Assembly (NCBI RefSeq): GCF_020360975.1
Contig: NW_025408669.1
Location: forward strand, 6,200,001 to 6,264,000
Length of the DNA stretch: 64,000 nt
From: Hirsutella rhossiliensis
Lineage: Eukaryota; Ascomycota; Sordariomycetes; Hypocreales; Ophiocordycipitaceae
Reading direction: 5' to 3'
The notes below the pieces were generated by a model that had not been told where the DNA came from, made no database searches, and saw nothing but the letters and a program-made list of their open reading frames with translations. Shown piece by piece: positions 1 through 11,070 of the stretch (position 1 is the stretch's first letter; each line of letters starts with the position of its first letter). The position numbers and the translations under genes are program-made.

Positions 1-187
1 TCTTGGCAGAATCGGAGCACGACCGGTCGCTTCGACGGCCCAGAGCCTTGTCCCCGGTGGGCGGCATTGCGATGGTGATGACGTTTTGTACAATAGCAAT
101 GGGCCCTGACAGTTGGCCTGCAAGGTCGGCGCTTGCAACCGAAGCCGCAGTCCCGAGCAGGGCGAGGAGAAGCGTTGAGGAATGCAT
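1..187 (-). CDS. Secreted protein, N-terminal part (runs off window)
   Basis: On the minus strand an ATG at 187 opens a frame that stays open to the window edge (62 codons). The first residues, MHSSTLLLALLGTAASVASA, form a classic signal peptide: short N-region, Leu/Ala-rich core and an A-x-A-like cleavage site near residue 20. The mature part starts DLAGQLSGPIA and includes a Cys and a basic RRSDRS stretch. The protein is therefore probably secreted, but too little is visible to name a family. A TATA-like box lies about 70 nt upstream. The gene diverges from the CorA-like gene to the right. An intron within the visible part cannot be excluded. The overlapping plus-strand frame over 3-350 has no coding features and is taken as its shadow. 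Confidence 0.6.
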   Translation of the reverse strand, partial: MHSSTLLLALLGTAASVASADLAGQLSGPIAIVQNVITIAMPPTGDKALGRRSDRSCSDSAK

Positions 188-256
188 TGCAGAGGGTTGT
201 GGTGACAGAATCTTGGTGGTGCAGCGCCGAGAGGTGGGATGGGGCCGACGCTGGGG

Positions 257-265
257 AATTTATAT
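257..265 (-). promoter_or_regulatory. TATA-like box of the secreted-protein gene
   Basis: The minus strand reads ATATAAATT, a good TATA-box match, 70-78 nt upstream of the ATG at 187. The distance is usual for a fungal core promoter with a short 5' leader. Confidence 0.45.
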
Positions 266-1662
266 CTCTTCCTTGACAGCAATCTCATCTCCCAGGCCGA
301 CTCCACTCGACCCAGTGTCACGCTCAGCTTGTTTATGCACCAGCGCGTAAAGGGTAATTAAAGCCCGGTCCGAAAAGCCTTGAAAGGGCAGATGGGTCAT
401 GGGTGGCCTCGTCGTCTTGTCCAACCAGCCCTTTCACTCTTCCACTAATGACTTCTCCGGGCCGTTCTGGAAGCTGTGGAAGAATACGGTGGCCCAAGTC
501 CAATTCAGCACTGTACGGGAGGATGCCTACCAAGGTTGGCTCTGTTGCCAAGTCAGAAAGGGTCCGAGACAACATGCTTGCTGCCGCGTGCTATTCATGG
601 AACAGCCAATTACATGTATGTAACTACGGGCGGAGTAATAATACGGAGCCCTCCGGGCGGACAAGGTTGCATGATTGTTGCATGCCCGCGGCCCCCGCGG
701 CGTTTGTTGTTGTCGCCCGTCTCCACGTCGATCAGCGTCCTGTTATTTAGCATGGCGAGCCCCTCAGCCATGTATTGGAATACCCATGGACCACGCTGAC
801 ATCTGTACATATCCCAAGTTGCCCGGGACGCTTTGTGACGTGCGGTTTTGTCTTGACCCACGCGTCCGTGTTGACTGCCCTCCGCGCCGCTCCGTCGACT
901 CCCCACAGGTGGGTTTGTTCCTCGTTGCCTTGCGCTAGGACCTGCCCGGATGACCAGGTCGCAGGCAAACGCCCGTCAGATTCGTACATGTATGTGCAGC
1001 GTCCATTGGGACACTATCGAGCGCCCAACCCATGACGGCCAGCACCATTGGACTCGGCTCTCGGTGAGACTGGGGCTGTACGCCTTTATACAGTAGACAC
1101 GGCCGAGAGCTCGACGATCCGTTGGCCAGTATTTACTCTTGCAAAGTGCAAGCGCCAACAGCTACCCCGTACACTGGCCCCCAATAAATTGAGCCATGTT
1201 TCACTCACTCAGTTTGTTTGCCTCTGCCCCCCACCTTGTCATACACACATCTCGGTTATACCCAGTAGTTCAGGTTCAGTTGACAGCGAGCCCAGCGGCT
1301 ACAACCCAACAAGCCTTATCAAGACAGAGTAGGAGCCGACAACCATGTAAGCCGCTGTACCTGCAAATCCCACCATTGACCGGCTACAGGCCACGGATTA
1401 CTTAAAGGGGCAACGGGGCCAAGCGGGGGAGAAGCTGGTGGCTTTGCAGCTGGGAAGCACCCGCCAACCTATCATGCCGCCATTCTGACGGTGTAACTGA
1501 ATCATGCATTTAATAGCTGCACGTTTGACTTCTGGGCGAGGCATATGTAATGATAAATAGCCCAGCTTTCGTTATGCTTTGGTCACCCGTAACAATTTCA
1601 TCAACTCCGTGCAGACCCTGAAGTTCAGCCCCGGACTCGACTCCTTTCGACTGCGATACGCC
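266..1662. other. Intergenic spacer between divergent genes
   Basis: This 1.4-kb spacer has normal dinucleotide composition and is not RIP-mutated. Short frames exist on both strands but none has a signal peptide, domain or consistent intron structure. The reading frame of the CorA-like gene is open back to a TAG at 1558-1560, so an upstream exon joining near 1,614 (after a CAG) is possible but not required. I see no RNA gene here. Confidence 0.5.
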
Positions 1663-3661
1663 ATGTCCAAAAGGTACAATTGGTTCAATCCCCAGCTGAG
1701 CGAACCAACATACCCCTTCGGTGATATATACGATGAGGAAAAATTATTGGATAGGTGTCGCGACAGCTGGCCAGTGTTGCAAACGTAAGTCCTCTGAATG
1801 CTAGCCATCAATGCCCTCCAGAGGCCAATGGTAGCTGATGTATCTGTAGGGATGGAGAGAATCGATATCTTAGCCATGTCAAGAAATTGACTTCTGCGTG
1901 GCCGCATCTGCAGATTCTTTCCGACTTTATGGACACGACCGTGACGCCAAAGCGGTGGAAAGACTTTTTCGATCCCCCAAACAAGAAGACAGAGGCTGTA
2001 AAGTGGAAGAAGATCGCGATTGAGGAGCACCAGCTGAGCCGAGCCAAGAAGACAAGGGTGTGCAGGCTGGACTATTACGCCGGTGGTGAACGAAAAATTC
2101 ACCCTTGCGATGACACAGATGGGCTGCATGCGCTCTTCGACGATGGTGCAGAGACCGACGGGCAAGAGGAAGGAGCCAGACTCCGACTGTTTGTTGTCGA
2201 AGACCTCTCACGAGAAGTCATCGAGAAATTTGGTTCAAAGTTCGACGTTGATCCCTCATTCTTCCGGTCACATCTTATGGACTATGTCTGGTGCAACATT
2301 CGAGACTTTTGGAGGGATCCCCCGAATCTCTACCTTGCCGCTCAACAACAGTCTTGGTTCCAGCTTCGTTTCGTAATACCTCGGTATTTTACGACCCCGG
2401 ACTCTTTCGAAGCAGGGACCAGCGAGGCGGAAGCGTTCAATGTTTTTAGACGGCTGGACGATGACCAGAACAGGAGTCGCTGGGATGAGGAGGCAATCGT
2501 GGGCATTATGAGGACGAGGGTGTCCTTCTGGCTACGCCCTGTGGATGAGAAGCAGGCAGAGAACCCTCATCGAACTGATATCGGTAGGTGCCCACACCCC
2601 GTTACGTCTCCCTGCGGTGATAAGTAAGGCCGTTGATCTCTTGCTGACTTACTTTCCTCTTTTCAGGTATCCTCCTGCTGGATCCTACCATCGAGCAGGG
2701 ACTGCCTCTCTGGCGCCACTATCGCAACTGGAAGACGCCTCCGCCCATGAAAGGAGGGGAGGGTTACAATGAAGAGAACTTTGAAAACCGAAAAACCTTC
2801 TTTGATGACTTCATCCACTGGGCCAAGGCTCCTCAAGTATTCGACGGCCGGAAGGGCCCTTCGCCATCCCCCAATGGCGATTCTCTATCGCCAGAGAAGC
2901 AACGGTGGGCAAACGCTGGCCTTCCGCTACAATCTCTCCTGCACCGTATCTGCTCCGAGTGGCTGACCATGGCCGACTATGTCAAAACTCGACTCAACCA
3001 GGTCGAGTTGGAGGTGTCCAGCCCAGAACACTTCCTTGCCAACGGCACCCAGATCGACAGTGTCCTGACAAAGTTGCACACCTGGAGGCGATCCGTCCCA
3101 GTTTACAGGGAAATGCTGGAGGAGACACTGGAGACGGTGTTTGGGATCTCCTCGCGGTTATCTATGTTGCTGGGCGGTAGTCTTGACGCATCTGACCCTA
3201 AGTGGAATCCCGGGAGGGGGACAACCTGTCTCTGTGTTGGCCGGCCGGGCAACCTGACAGGCGATGTGGAAGGAGTCAGTGCCTACCGCTACGACTTTGC
3301 CTTGGCCTTGGCGCACATGGAGGAGCACCAGAAGCGCATCGACCGGCTCGCCTCCATCGTCACGGCAGCAATCAACATTGAAGATGCGCGGCGGGGATAC
3401 ACGGCGAACAGGAATGTGAACCGGCTGACCCTCCTGGCGACCCTCTTCGTCCCTCTTAGTCTTGTCGCTTCGTTGCTTTCGATGCAGCCGGGCGTTGAGC
3501 AGTTGAGAAACACGGCCGTGCTCTGGGCTGAGATCGCGATCCCGTTGGCATTCGGCGTCTGGCTGATCGCTAACACCCTTAACTCGGCCTGGTTCCAACT
3601 CCGGACGCAACCTCTGCGGGACAGGTTGAAGGGTGGGCCGTGCTCCTCTCGCAGGGGCTGA
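1663..3661 (+). CDS. CorA-like membrane transporter-family protein without GMN motif
   Basis: Three exons, 1663-1784, 1850-2583 and 2667-3661, give 616 residues. Introns of 65 and 83 nt have gtaagt/ctgtag and gtaggt/tttcag ends and keep frame. The N-terminal two thirds are a soluble alpha/beta region typical of fungal CorA-like proteins. A long helix containing RIDRLASIVTAAINIEDARRG leads to two membrane segments at about 539-556 (LTLLATLFVPLSLVASLL) and 571-591 (VLWAEIAIPLAFGVWLIANT). CorA Mg2+ channels carry GMN directly after TM1; here the matching residues are SMQ, so canonical Mg2+ selectivity is doubtful. The tail after TM2 is short and basic. The start at 1663 is the first in-frame ATG; an earlier exon is possible. 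RIP-mutated DNA begins about 120 bp after the stop. Family placement is confident; transport function is inference. Confidence 0.85.
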
Positions 3662-3779
3662 ACATGGAAGGTAAGAGTCAAAATATTAATCGAGGTTTGT
3701 CTGGACTATCTAAGAAGAGGCGGGGATCGTCTCCTTATTCATAGCTCGATAGTGCTCGGGGCGTACCGCTACTAAGGCC

Positions 3780-4200
3780 ATCCTGAGTTTAATAAATTAG
3801 TAAATAGGTCGATATTATTAATATTAGGTGGATTTAATAATCCTTAAAGAGCACTTAATAATATATATATAAGAAAAGGCGTAGACTAGGAATAAAGAGA
3901 TAAAGAATATACCTTTTTACTTATTGCCTTCTAGCCTAAATAAATATTAAGGCGAAAAAATATTATTACGTTATCTTAGCTAACTTTTTAAAATAAAGCC
4001 TAAAACATAGGAAAAGCATACGCCTAGAATCCTCGCGAATAGTATATTACGCCCCTCTAAGTATAGCCTCGCTTAGCTACTAGCGGGTGCGTAATATACT
4101 ACTAAAGATTATAAACTAGGCGAGGTTTTCCCTTATATAGGTAGAAAACTCTTCCCCGACTTCGCTAACTAAGGGTATATGCCCCTTACTAACGGGACCT
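3780..4200. other. Left edge of RIP-mutated block, content unassigned
   Basis: From about 3,780 the sequence loses CpA and TpG and becomes TpA-rich. No open frame survives. I could not assign this first 400 bp to an element; it may be the 5' end of the LINE that follows or older repeats. Confidence 0.4.
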
Positions 4201-4869
4201 AGCCTAGACCTAACCTAGGACCCCGGCCTAGGCCTAAGGAGGGCCCTTATAACCCCCCCCCCCCTTTAACCTAAGGGCCGAAATAAGTACCTTAAAAGCT
4301 AGGGCCCGCTTAAGAGAAGCTTTAAAAGGCTAATACCTTTTAAAGACCTTAGAAGAAAGGCCTAAGGCCTAAGACTAAGACTAAGAGGATACTAAGATAA
4401 AAGATAATACTTAGCTTATATTAAAGACTAGCTTTTTTAGGCCTAGCCTAGCCCTACCTTAAGCTAGCTACTTTTAGCTTAGCTAGCTTTTAAAGTAAGT
4501 AATAAGGTATAAGAGAGCTACCCTTAATAGCCTTATTAGCCTTATACTTATCTAACCTATATTTTAATACTTATAGTAGACCTAGCCCTAGCCTTAGTAT
4601 CCCTTTCCTAGGGACTAGGCCTAGGGCTTCCTTTAGTAAGCCCTCTAGGCCCTTAAGGAAGCCTAAAAAATTAAACCCTTTTATAATACCCTTATAAAAA
4701 GGCTTAAGAAGGTAGCTATAAGGACCCTAGACCGCTAATAGCCTTAGTAATAGCCCCCGTACTAGCCTAAGGCCGCTTAGTAGCCTAAAGCTACTTAAGG
4801 AAACCTTAAAGCTAGCTCGTAAGCTAAGGTTACTATAAAAAGGCGCCTAAGGCTCTAGCTAAGGCCCTA

Positions 4870-5640
4870 ACTAAGGCCTTAGCTAAGAGGAAGGTAAAAG
4901 AGAACTTTTAACTTATCTTAAAGCTAAAGAAAGGATCGCTAACGCTAACTATTAGACTTATTACTCTTTATAGTAAGGTTAATAAAGCTATAAGAGAACT
5001 AGCTATATTAGCTCTATTAACTTTAAATAAAGGTAATATAGTTATAGTAATAAAGGCCCTTTTTATAGTAAAGAAGCTTTTAAAGTAATAAGATAAGTAG
5101 TCCTTATACCTTAAGGGGATACCTATTAAATCGGCCGACCTTCTTACTAGCTAGACTAAGCTAGTAGTATAGAGCGTCCCTAACCTCTTAGAAACCCTTA
5201 TCTAAGATATCTTTGCTATAGAGGCTAAGACCTATAGCGGAATTAATATCCTAGGGCAGCTTAGGTAGCTAGGCACCCTAGGCCTAATATAAAAAGTAGG
5301 ATCCGTTATCTTTATAGTCTCTTTAAAGGCTATAAGAGCTAAATAAAGGAAAAAAGGCCTCTATATAATAGGTCTATAGATTTAGGTTAAGGCCTATAAG
5401 GAATATATTATATATATATAGTATTATAGGTGCCTTTCTTTTAGCTATAACCCCTAGACCTACCGGCAGCCTATTAAGTATACCTTTTACCTAGAAAAGT
5501 ACTTAACTAAGGATTACGGCTGCCTTAGCTATAAGGCTAGCTAAGGCTACTCTTACTTTAAGGTTTAATACTATAACTATAAAGGAGAGTACTTTATAAC
5601 TATTAATAGATATAAGTAATAAGTATAGGATCGGGTAATT
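4870..5640 (+). pseudogene. LINE ORF1 relic with three CCHC zinc knuckles
   Basis: In one plus-strand frame three knuckles follow each other from 5,422 to 5,613, spaced CX2CX4HX4C, CX2CX3HX4C and CX2CX3HX6C. This is the pattern of Tad/I-type ORF1 nucleic-acid-binding proteins. Almost every Cys and His position is now a Tyr codon (TAT or TAC), exactly what TGY to TAY and CAY to TAY RIP changes produce; the second Cys of the first knuckle is still TGC (5,431-5,433). In-frame TAG and TAA occur where Gln or Trp would sit. The protein would have bound the LINE RNA. The 5' limit is approximate; the 3' end is cut by unassigned inserted DNA. Confidence 0.7.
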
Positions 5641-6340
5641 AATAATATAAGTAGAAGGATTAGTCGAAGGGGTATAAGGTAGGATTTCGTCTAGAATTTA
5701 TAACGAGTATATAAGGGGCTAAATAATATATTAAAAGAATAGCGTTATAAAAGATACTTATAAACTTATTTATCCTATCTACTACTCTTAGGGAAATCCT
5801 TTGTCTTTTATAGACTATTGCTCGCTTACTAGTAAACTAATTAGTTAGCTTTCTAGTATATTATATAGTGCTTAAAAGCTCTATCTATAGTATATCCTCT
5901 TAACTTAGTAGGTAGTCTAATCGTAATATAATAGTTAACGTAAGACTATAGGTTCTAGTATAAGTAGTAGATTTAACTAGAATATTCTATGCTCTACCTA
6001 TTCTCGTATCGCGGATATCTTCGGAACCGCTAGGCTAAAATAGGCAATAGGGTATCTATTCTACTCGTAATTAACCTATGCATTTTATATATATTTTTAT
6101 TTATTAGGATAGGCTTATCTTAACCCGCTTTTCCTTAAGGAAGGTATAAATATCTAGTAGAGGTCTTTTATCTTTAAGGGTTATTCCCTTAGACTATATT
6201 ATAGAGCCTCCTTTTACTAGCTTATTTTATAAAGCCTCCCTATACTTATTATTTCTTTATAATAGTAAAATAGGAATATAAGGGTATATTCTTATAATAA
6301 CTAATAATATATAATATAGAGTTTATAAGGAAATAACTAA
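5640..6340. other. Unassigned RIP-mutated insertion inside the LINE
   Basis: Between the ORF1 zinc knuckles and the endonuclease start there are about 700 bp that do not read as LINE protein on the plus strand. A few TG/CA dinucleotides survive, for example around 5,850 and 6,070. I found no terminal repeats or protein similarity. It may be a small inserted element or a solo LTR of an unseen family. Confidence 0.35.
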
Positions 6341-6399
6341 TACTTAATAGCCTTAGCCCCCTTATATTTATAAGGCCCTTAGGGCCCCTTAGCTCCCCT

Positions 6400-7085
6400 A
6401 AGCCTAACTATAACCCTATTAGTATTATATAGTATAATACTAATAAGTAGGAAATAGCTAACCTATTAATCTTAAAGTAGGCCTTAGAAATAAAAGCAGA
6501 CCTTATCTTATTATAAGAGCCTTACCTTTATAAAATTAATAATAGCTATATCCCTATATAGTATTTAGCCTATAACGTTATAACCCTTATCCCTTCTACT
6601 AACTTTCTTAAGCTTACTAAGAGGCCTAAGGTTATAGCTTATAAGAGGAAGGAAGCTTAAATAAAAGCTAGCCCTAGCTTTAACTTCTTTTACGATCTTA
6701 ATATATAGGCTATAAAGGTAAAAGGCGCTAAGATATTTACCCTTATTAACCTATATAATAAAAAAGAAGTTAAAGGGGCCTTAGCTAGCTAAGGCTAGTA
6801 AGGGCCCCTTATAATAAAAAGGCTACTATTAATAGCCTAGCTCTTATAATAGCCCTTCCTACTAATAAGGGACTTTAACTTATACTACCTTTATTAAAAC
6901 CCTTTTATAGAACCCTTTAAAGCCTATAAGGTAGAAGCTCTTATTAGCTAGCTAAACCGCTATAAGGCTTCCTTACTAATAGACCTTAAGGTAGCTATAA
7001 AAGGCACCTATTAAAAGAAAGGCTTAAAAAGGGCCTTAGTTATAGACCTTACTTTTTATAGCCCCTTTAAATAGCTAACTTATAA
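6400..7085 (+). pseudogene. LINE ORF2 relic: APE-type endonuclease domain
   Basis: The plus strand reads as an apurinic-like endonuclease. An ADLILLQEPY-type catalytic Glu block lies near 6,510-6,540. A DFNLYY block (from GDFN-H-P) starts at 6,871, and a VIDLTF block (from TIDLTF) lies at about 7,040-7,060. These are established EN motifs of Tad/I LINEs. The frame is broken by RIP-type stops only. It is cut off at 7,092 by an LTR fragment, and the reverse-transcriptase half resumes farther right. The enzyme would have nicked target DNA to start target-primed reverse transcription. Confidence 0.65.
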
Positions 7086-7092
7086 TAACTAG

Positions 7093-7317
7093 TATTATTC
7101 TTAAGGGATAAACCTATAAAAGGGTTTATATTAGTAGATATAATAAGGTATAGTCTAAGTAATAATAAGTATATTACGTTAGTAATAAGTTAAAGGTTAT
7201 AGGCTATAGACTATATCTAGGTAATTAAGTAATTAGAATTAAAGATAAGATTATAATAAAGATCGGAATAATTATAATATATATTAAAAGCTAGAGAGCT
7301 ATCTATTTAAAGGAGTA
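7093..7317 (+). repeat. Truncated LTR of the 461-bp gypsy family
   Basis: This 225-bp stretch aligns over its whole length with the first half of the LTRs at 39,128 and 46,514. It shares TATTATTC-TTAAGGGATAAACC at its start and TATTTAAAGGAGTA at its end. It sits exactly after the LINE endonuclease and has no visible second LTR or pol, so it is a solo or truncated LTR. The 280 bp to its right (7,318-7,600) may be a diverged 3' part, but I could not align it. Confidence 0.7.
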
Positions 7318-8149
7318 AAAGTAGGTAGCTATATATACCTATAAAGACTATCCTTAGATTATAGGCCTAGCTATAATCCCTAATATTAAATTGTATAAAG
7401 TATAGTAATCTTATTAATCTTAGATTACTTAGATCTCTATAATCCCCTTAATCCTATATTTATTAGATAGTTATACTAACTATTTATCCGTTAAACTATA
7501 TTATATACTTAACGCGATTAACCGTTAGCGGCCTAGTAGCTATAGAGAGGGCTATAAAAAAAGATAACTTAGAAAGGATAGCTTCCCTTTTAATTAGAAC
7601 CCTTATAGAGGCCTCGAATATAGTAATACTAAAAAAGAGGCCTTATAAGAGATCTAAGCCCTAGTAGACTAATAAGCTAACTTACTTTTAAAAAGCCTTT
7701 AGCTTAGCTTAATAGGCTTATAGGCTAGCTTAAGATAAGGAGAGCTAAAAGAGCTTTATAGAAGCCTAAAATAGCTTTAAGTATATTATTAAGGCTACTA
7801 AAAAGTAATACTAAGAGAGTTTCTTAATAAAAGTAATAAGAAAGGATATCTTTATAGCTTTTTCTTATATTAAGGCTAGAGCTAACCTTACTCTTCTTAG
7901 TATCTTATATATAAAAGAAAAGATAGAGGTAAAAGCTAATACCTTTATAGAAAAATATAAGGCCTTTTTAATAACCCTTTTCCTAACCCTAGACCCTAGC
8001 CCTAGCCCCCCCCTTAGCCCCCCTTAAAGCCTAGAAAAAGAAGAGCCTCTAGGCTATATAAGTAGTAAGGGCACGGATAAGTAAGACTAGCTAGAGCTAA
8101 AAGACCCTAAGATTAAGAGGGCTATTTTTAGCTCTTTTAATAAGAAAGC

Positions 8150-8600
8150 CCTTAGCTTAGACTCCCTTAGCTTCCTCCTTATTTAATATATATATAAAGC
8201 TATCTATATAGTCTTTAATAGGGCTTATAAAGCTCTATTTAACTAAGGATACTACCTTAAGGTATAAAAGGAAGCTATAGGAATTATACTTCCTAAGTAA
8301 AATAAGCTAAACTATACTATCCCTAAGGCCTATAAGGTTATAAGTCTACTTAATTACTTAGGAAAGGTCCTTAAAAAGCTATTTACTACTTAGCTAAGCT
8401 ATTTAGCTAATACGGCCGGGCTTCTAAACCCTATATAGCTAAGGGGATAAAAATAGTAGTTAGCTATAAATATAACCTTCCTCCTTTTATACTATATCTA
8501 AAAGAAGCGGGAGTCTAATAAGAAGGCTATTACTAATACCCGCTTATTAAATATAAAGGGCGCCTTTAATTTTATATCGAAGGAATAGCTTATAAGTATT
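8150..8600 (+). pseudogene. LINE ORF2 relic: reverse transcriptase N-terminal blocks
   Basis: The plus strand reads KEAIGIILPK at about 8,270, PKAYKVISLLNYLGKVLKKL at about 8,320-8,380 and LLNIKGAFN at about 8,545-8,575. These match the WK-A-I--LPKP, YRPISLLN-LGKVLEK and LDVKGAFD blocks of LINE reverse transcriptases; the Asp of D-KGAF is now Asn, a G-to-A change. After about 8,610 the similarity stops and foreign sequence follows, so the FADD active-site block is missing. Confidence 0.65.
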
Positions 8601-8639
8601 ATAAAGTAGGTAAAGGCGTAGGCCTAGGTATAGTCCGTT

Positions 8640-10250
8640 AAAAGAAAGTTAATAATCTATAAAGAGGAAAAGGAAGAGAAGTACGGGCCTAGCCTATATA
8701 GGCATAGAGGCCGCTTATATATAGACTTAGCCTAGACCCTAGTCTAGGCCTATATAAGGCAAAAGCCTTTATATTATACCCCTACCTAGCTTTTAAAGAG
8801 GCGCGCCTTTAAATAATACTTAATACCGCGCCTAGGGGGACGGAACCCTTACGCGGACTATATATACCTAGTCGCGGAAAAAACGTTAGTAAATAACGTA
8901 TAATACCCTCTTAAGCGAGCTTCTTAGATAGACTATATTATTAGTAAGGGCCGCGCCCTAAGAGTCGGGCTTTAGTACTTCTAGCTAAGGAGTAAAGGCA
9001 TATAGAACGGCGTATAGCTAGCTTCGGTAAGCTTATAGTATCCCGCCCTACCTATATCGGCGAATAGTAGTAGCTCTTAGTACTATAATATAGGGGATAG
9101 TACTTTAGTATATAAGGCTTTGCTCCCTCTCGTATAAGGCTATATAGGCACTCCCTTTCGCTATAGTTATATTATATTAGTAGCCTTCTTATATCTTAGC
9201 CGCCCTTTCGGTCGCTATAGGTATACGTCCCGTTTATATAGTAGCTACTACTATACGCGAGGGGACGCCGACGAAGCTTATAGAGGCGTTACGAAGATTA
9301 CTCGTCGCTAGAGTCGCTATTATTAAACCTAACCTCCTTTCTATCCTAGCGCGTGCGCCCCTCTACTACCTAGAGTGCGTTTACCCGCGCCTCCTAGCAC
9401 GGGTACTTTAAAAACTAATAGGATTTACTACTATAGCCTATATAGCGACCTTTCTATCGCTACCTCTTTCTATCTTCGGTCCTCGAGGTAGAGATAGAGA
9501 TATCTATAGTATTACTAGCGTTATCCTCTTCTTATACTATAAAAGAAGACGAAAAAAGAAACTTATTACTACTAAGCTTATAAAGAAAGTAGATAAGATC
9601 GGTATATATATCTAGTAATATAGACCTTTCGCTTAGATAGGTACGCTAATTTATATTTAAGCTCGTAATAAGGCAATTATACTTTACCGCGTTAGGCTAG
9701 CTATATATATTTACTTAATAAAGTACCTCTTTAAACTATATAAGGTAGGCCGGAATAGCTTTATTCCGCTTTTAATAGAGCGTTATAAGCTCCTAGCCTA
9801 CCGACTTAGCTATATTAAGTTCGCCGTAATTAATATAAAGCTTTATAAGGAGGTCGGCTAGTCTATTTATATTAGTACGCGTAAACGGTAAAAGATACTT
9901 TTATAGGTATAGGGATAGGCTTACGTAAAGATAGTCGAATTAGGCGCGGATATCCCTTATTACGGCGCTATTAGTATAAAGCTTTACTTCTATATAAAGT
10001 AGTTACGGCTCGAGCTCCGCGGAGGAGCCGTCGAACTTACTAAGGTATAGTAGTACCGCTCTTAGTCGTACGGAGCCCTACTATTATAAGAGGCTCTTAA
10101 TTACCTAGGCGAACTAAGTATTATATTCGCTTTAATTTTACGACTATAGGAGTATAGATATTTCGCGTATATATACGCTAGCGCGGGCGGTTTAACTAGA
10201 CTAGGTAATTAAACGTTAGCTTTAAAGGCAGCTAATAATAGCTATTCTAT
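8640..10250 (+). pseudogene. Unidentified RIP-degraded coding insert within the LINE
   Basis: This stretch separates the reverse-transcriptase start from the RNase H. From about 9,690 to 10,210 one plus-strand frame reads as protein for more than 170 codons, with only TAG/TAA interruptions. It includes GRNSFIPLL, LGADIPYYGAISIKL, LRGGAVELTKV and LNYLGELSIIFAL. It is richer in CpG than the surrounding LINE. I do not recognise the family and found no terminal repeats. It could be a separate transposable element or a captured gene. Part of 8,640-9,690 may code on either strand; I could not settle a frame there. Confidence 0.4.
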
Positions 10251-10729
10251 ATATAGGGATATAGAGAGGGTAAAATAAAGGGTAGATTATACTATTATAG
10301 AGTAGGTAGAGGTATAGGCTTATACTTCTTACTTAGTTACCCTATAAGGTAGGCTTACGACCTAGCTATATAGGACGACCTCGCTAACTTAAGCTCTAAC
10401 CTAGGTGCCTTAAGCTATATTAGGCTATATATATAGCTCTTCCGCCTCCTTAAAGGCTTAGTAGCTCTTATAGGACTTAATTATAACTTAGAAAGAAAGA
10501 AAGCTAGCTAGGAGCCCTTATAGGCCTTAGAGCCTAAGGTCTTTATTATAATAATAGAAGCCCCTAAGCCCTTAGCTAAGAAGTAGTACTAACGCCTCTT
10601 AGCTAGACTAGCTAGCTTAAAAGACTTTTAAGTTACGGCCCCTAGCCTTTTATACTAACGGCTTTAATAGGTGCCCTAAGAGGTCCCTTATAAAGACTAA
10701 CGCTTACTCTTTTTATAAAATAGGCCTAG

Positions 10730-11070
10730 AAAATAGGCCTATTAAAGCGTACTATAAGAACCTAGGGCCCTTAATCGAAGTAGCTAATATAGAGCTATTC
10801 GCGATACTAAGGGTCTTAGAGGACCTAGCTAGGAGGCCTCGGCCCTTAAGGCTTAGCCCCCTTAACCCCCTTATAAATACCTATATTTTTATAGATAGCT
10901 AAGCCGCTATAAGGAAGGTTATAGGTTTCTTAGACCTAGCTATATATATTAAAAGGCTCTTATCTAGCTTAGAAGCCTTTTATAATATATAGCTATATTA
11001 GTACCTTAGCTACCTAAGGATCTTTAGTAATAAGCTAGCTAACTAGCTAGCTAAAAGAAGCTTAGAGACC
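10730..11070 (+). pseudogene. LINE ORF2 relic: RNase H domain and C-terminus
   Basis: In frame on the plus strand are IELFAILRVLE (catalytic Glu, about 10,790-10,825) and TYIFIDS (catalytic Asp at 10,894-10,896). At 11,018-11,062 there is IFSNKLAN-LAK, the RIP-altered form of the GNELAD-LAK motif. Gly to Ser, Glu to Lys and Asp to Asn are each a TpG to TpA change. The frame continues as a plausible LINE tail to about 11,660. This confirms orientation and fixes the 3' part of the element. Confidence 0.75.

Noticed and set aside
7985..8030. CCCTAG/CCCTAA-like run resembling telomere repeats
   Set aside because: Units are irregular and lie in frame within the LINE coding relic; no true telomeric array.
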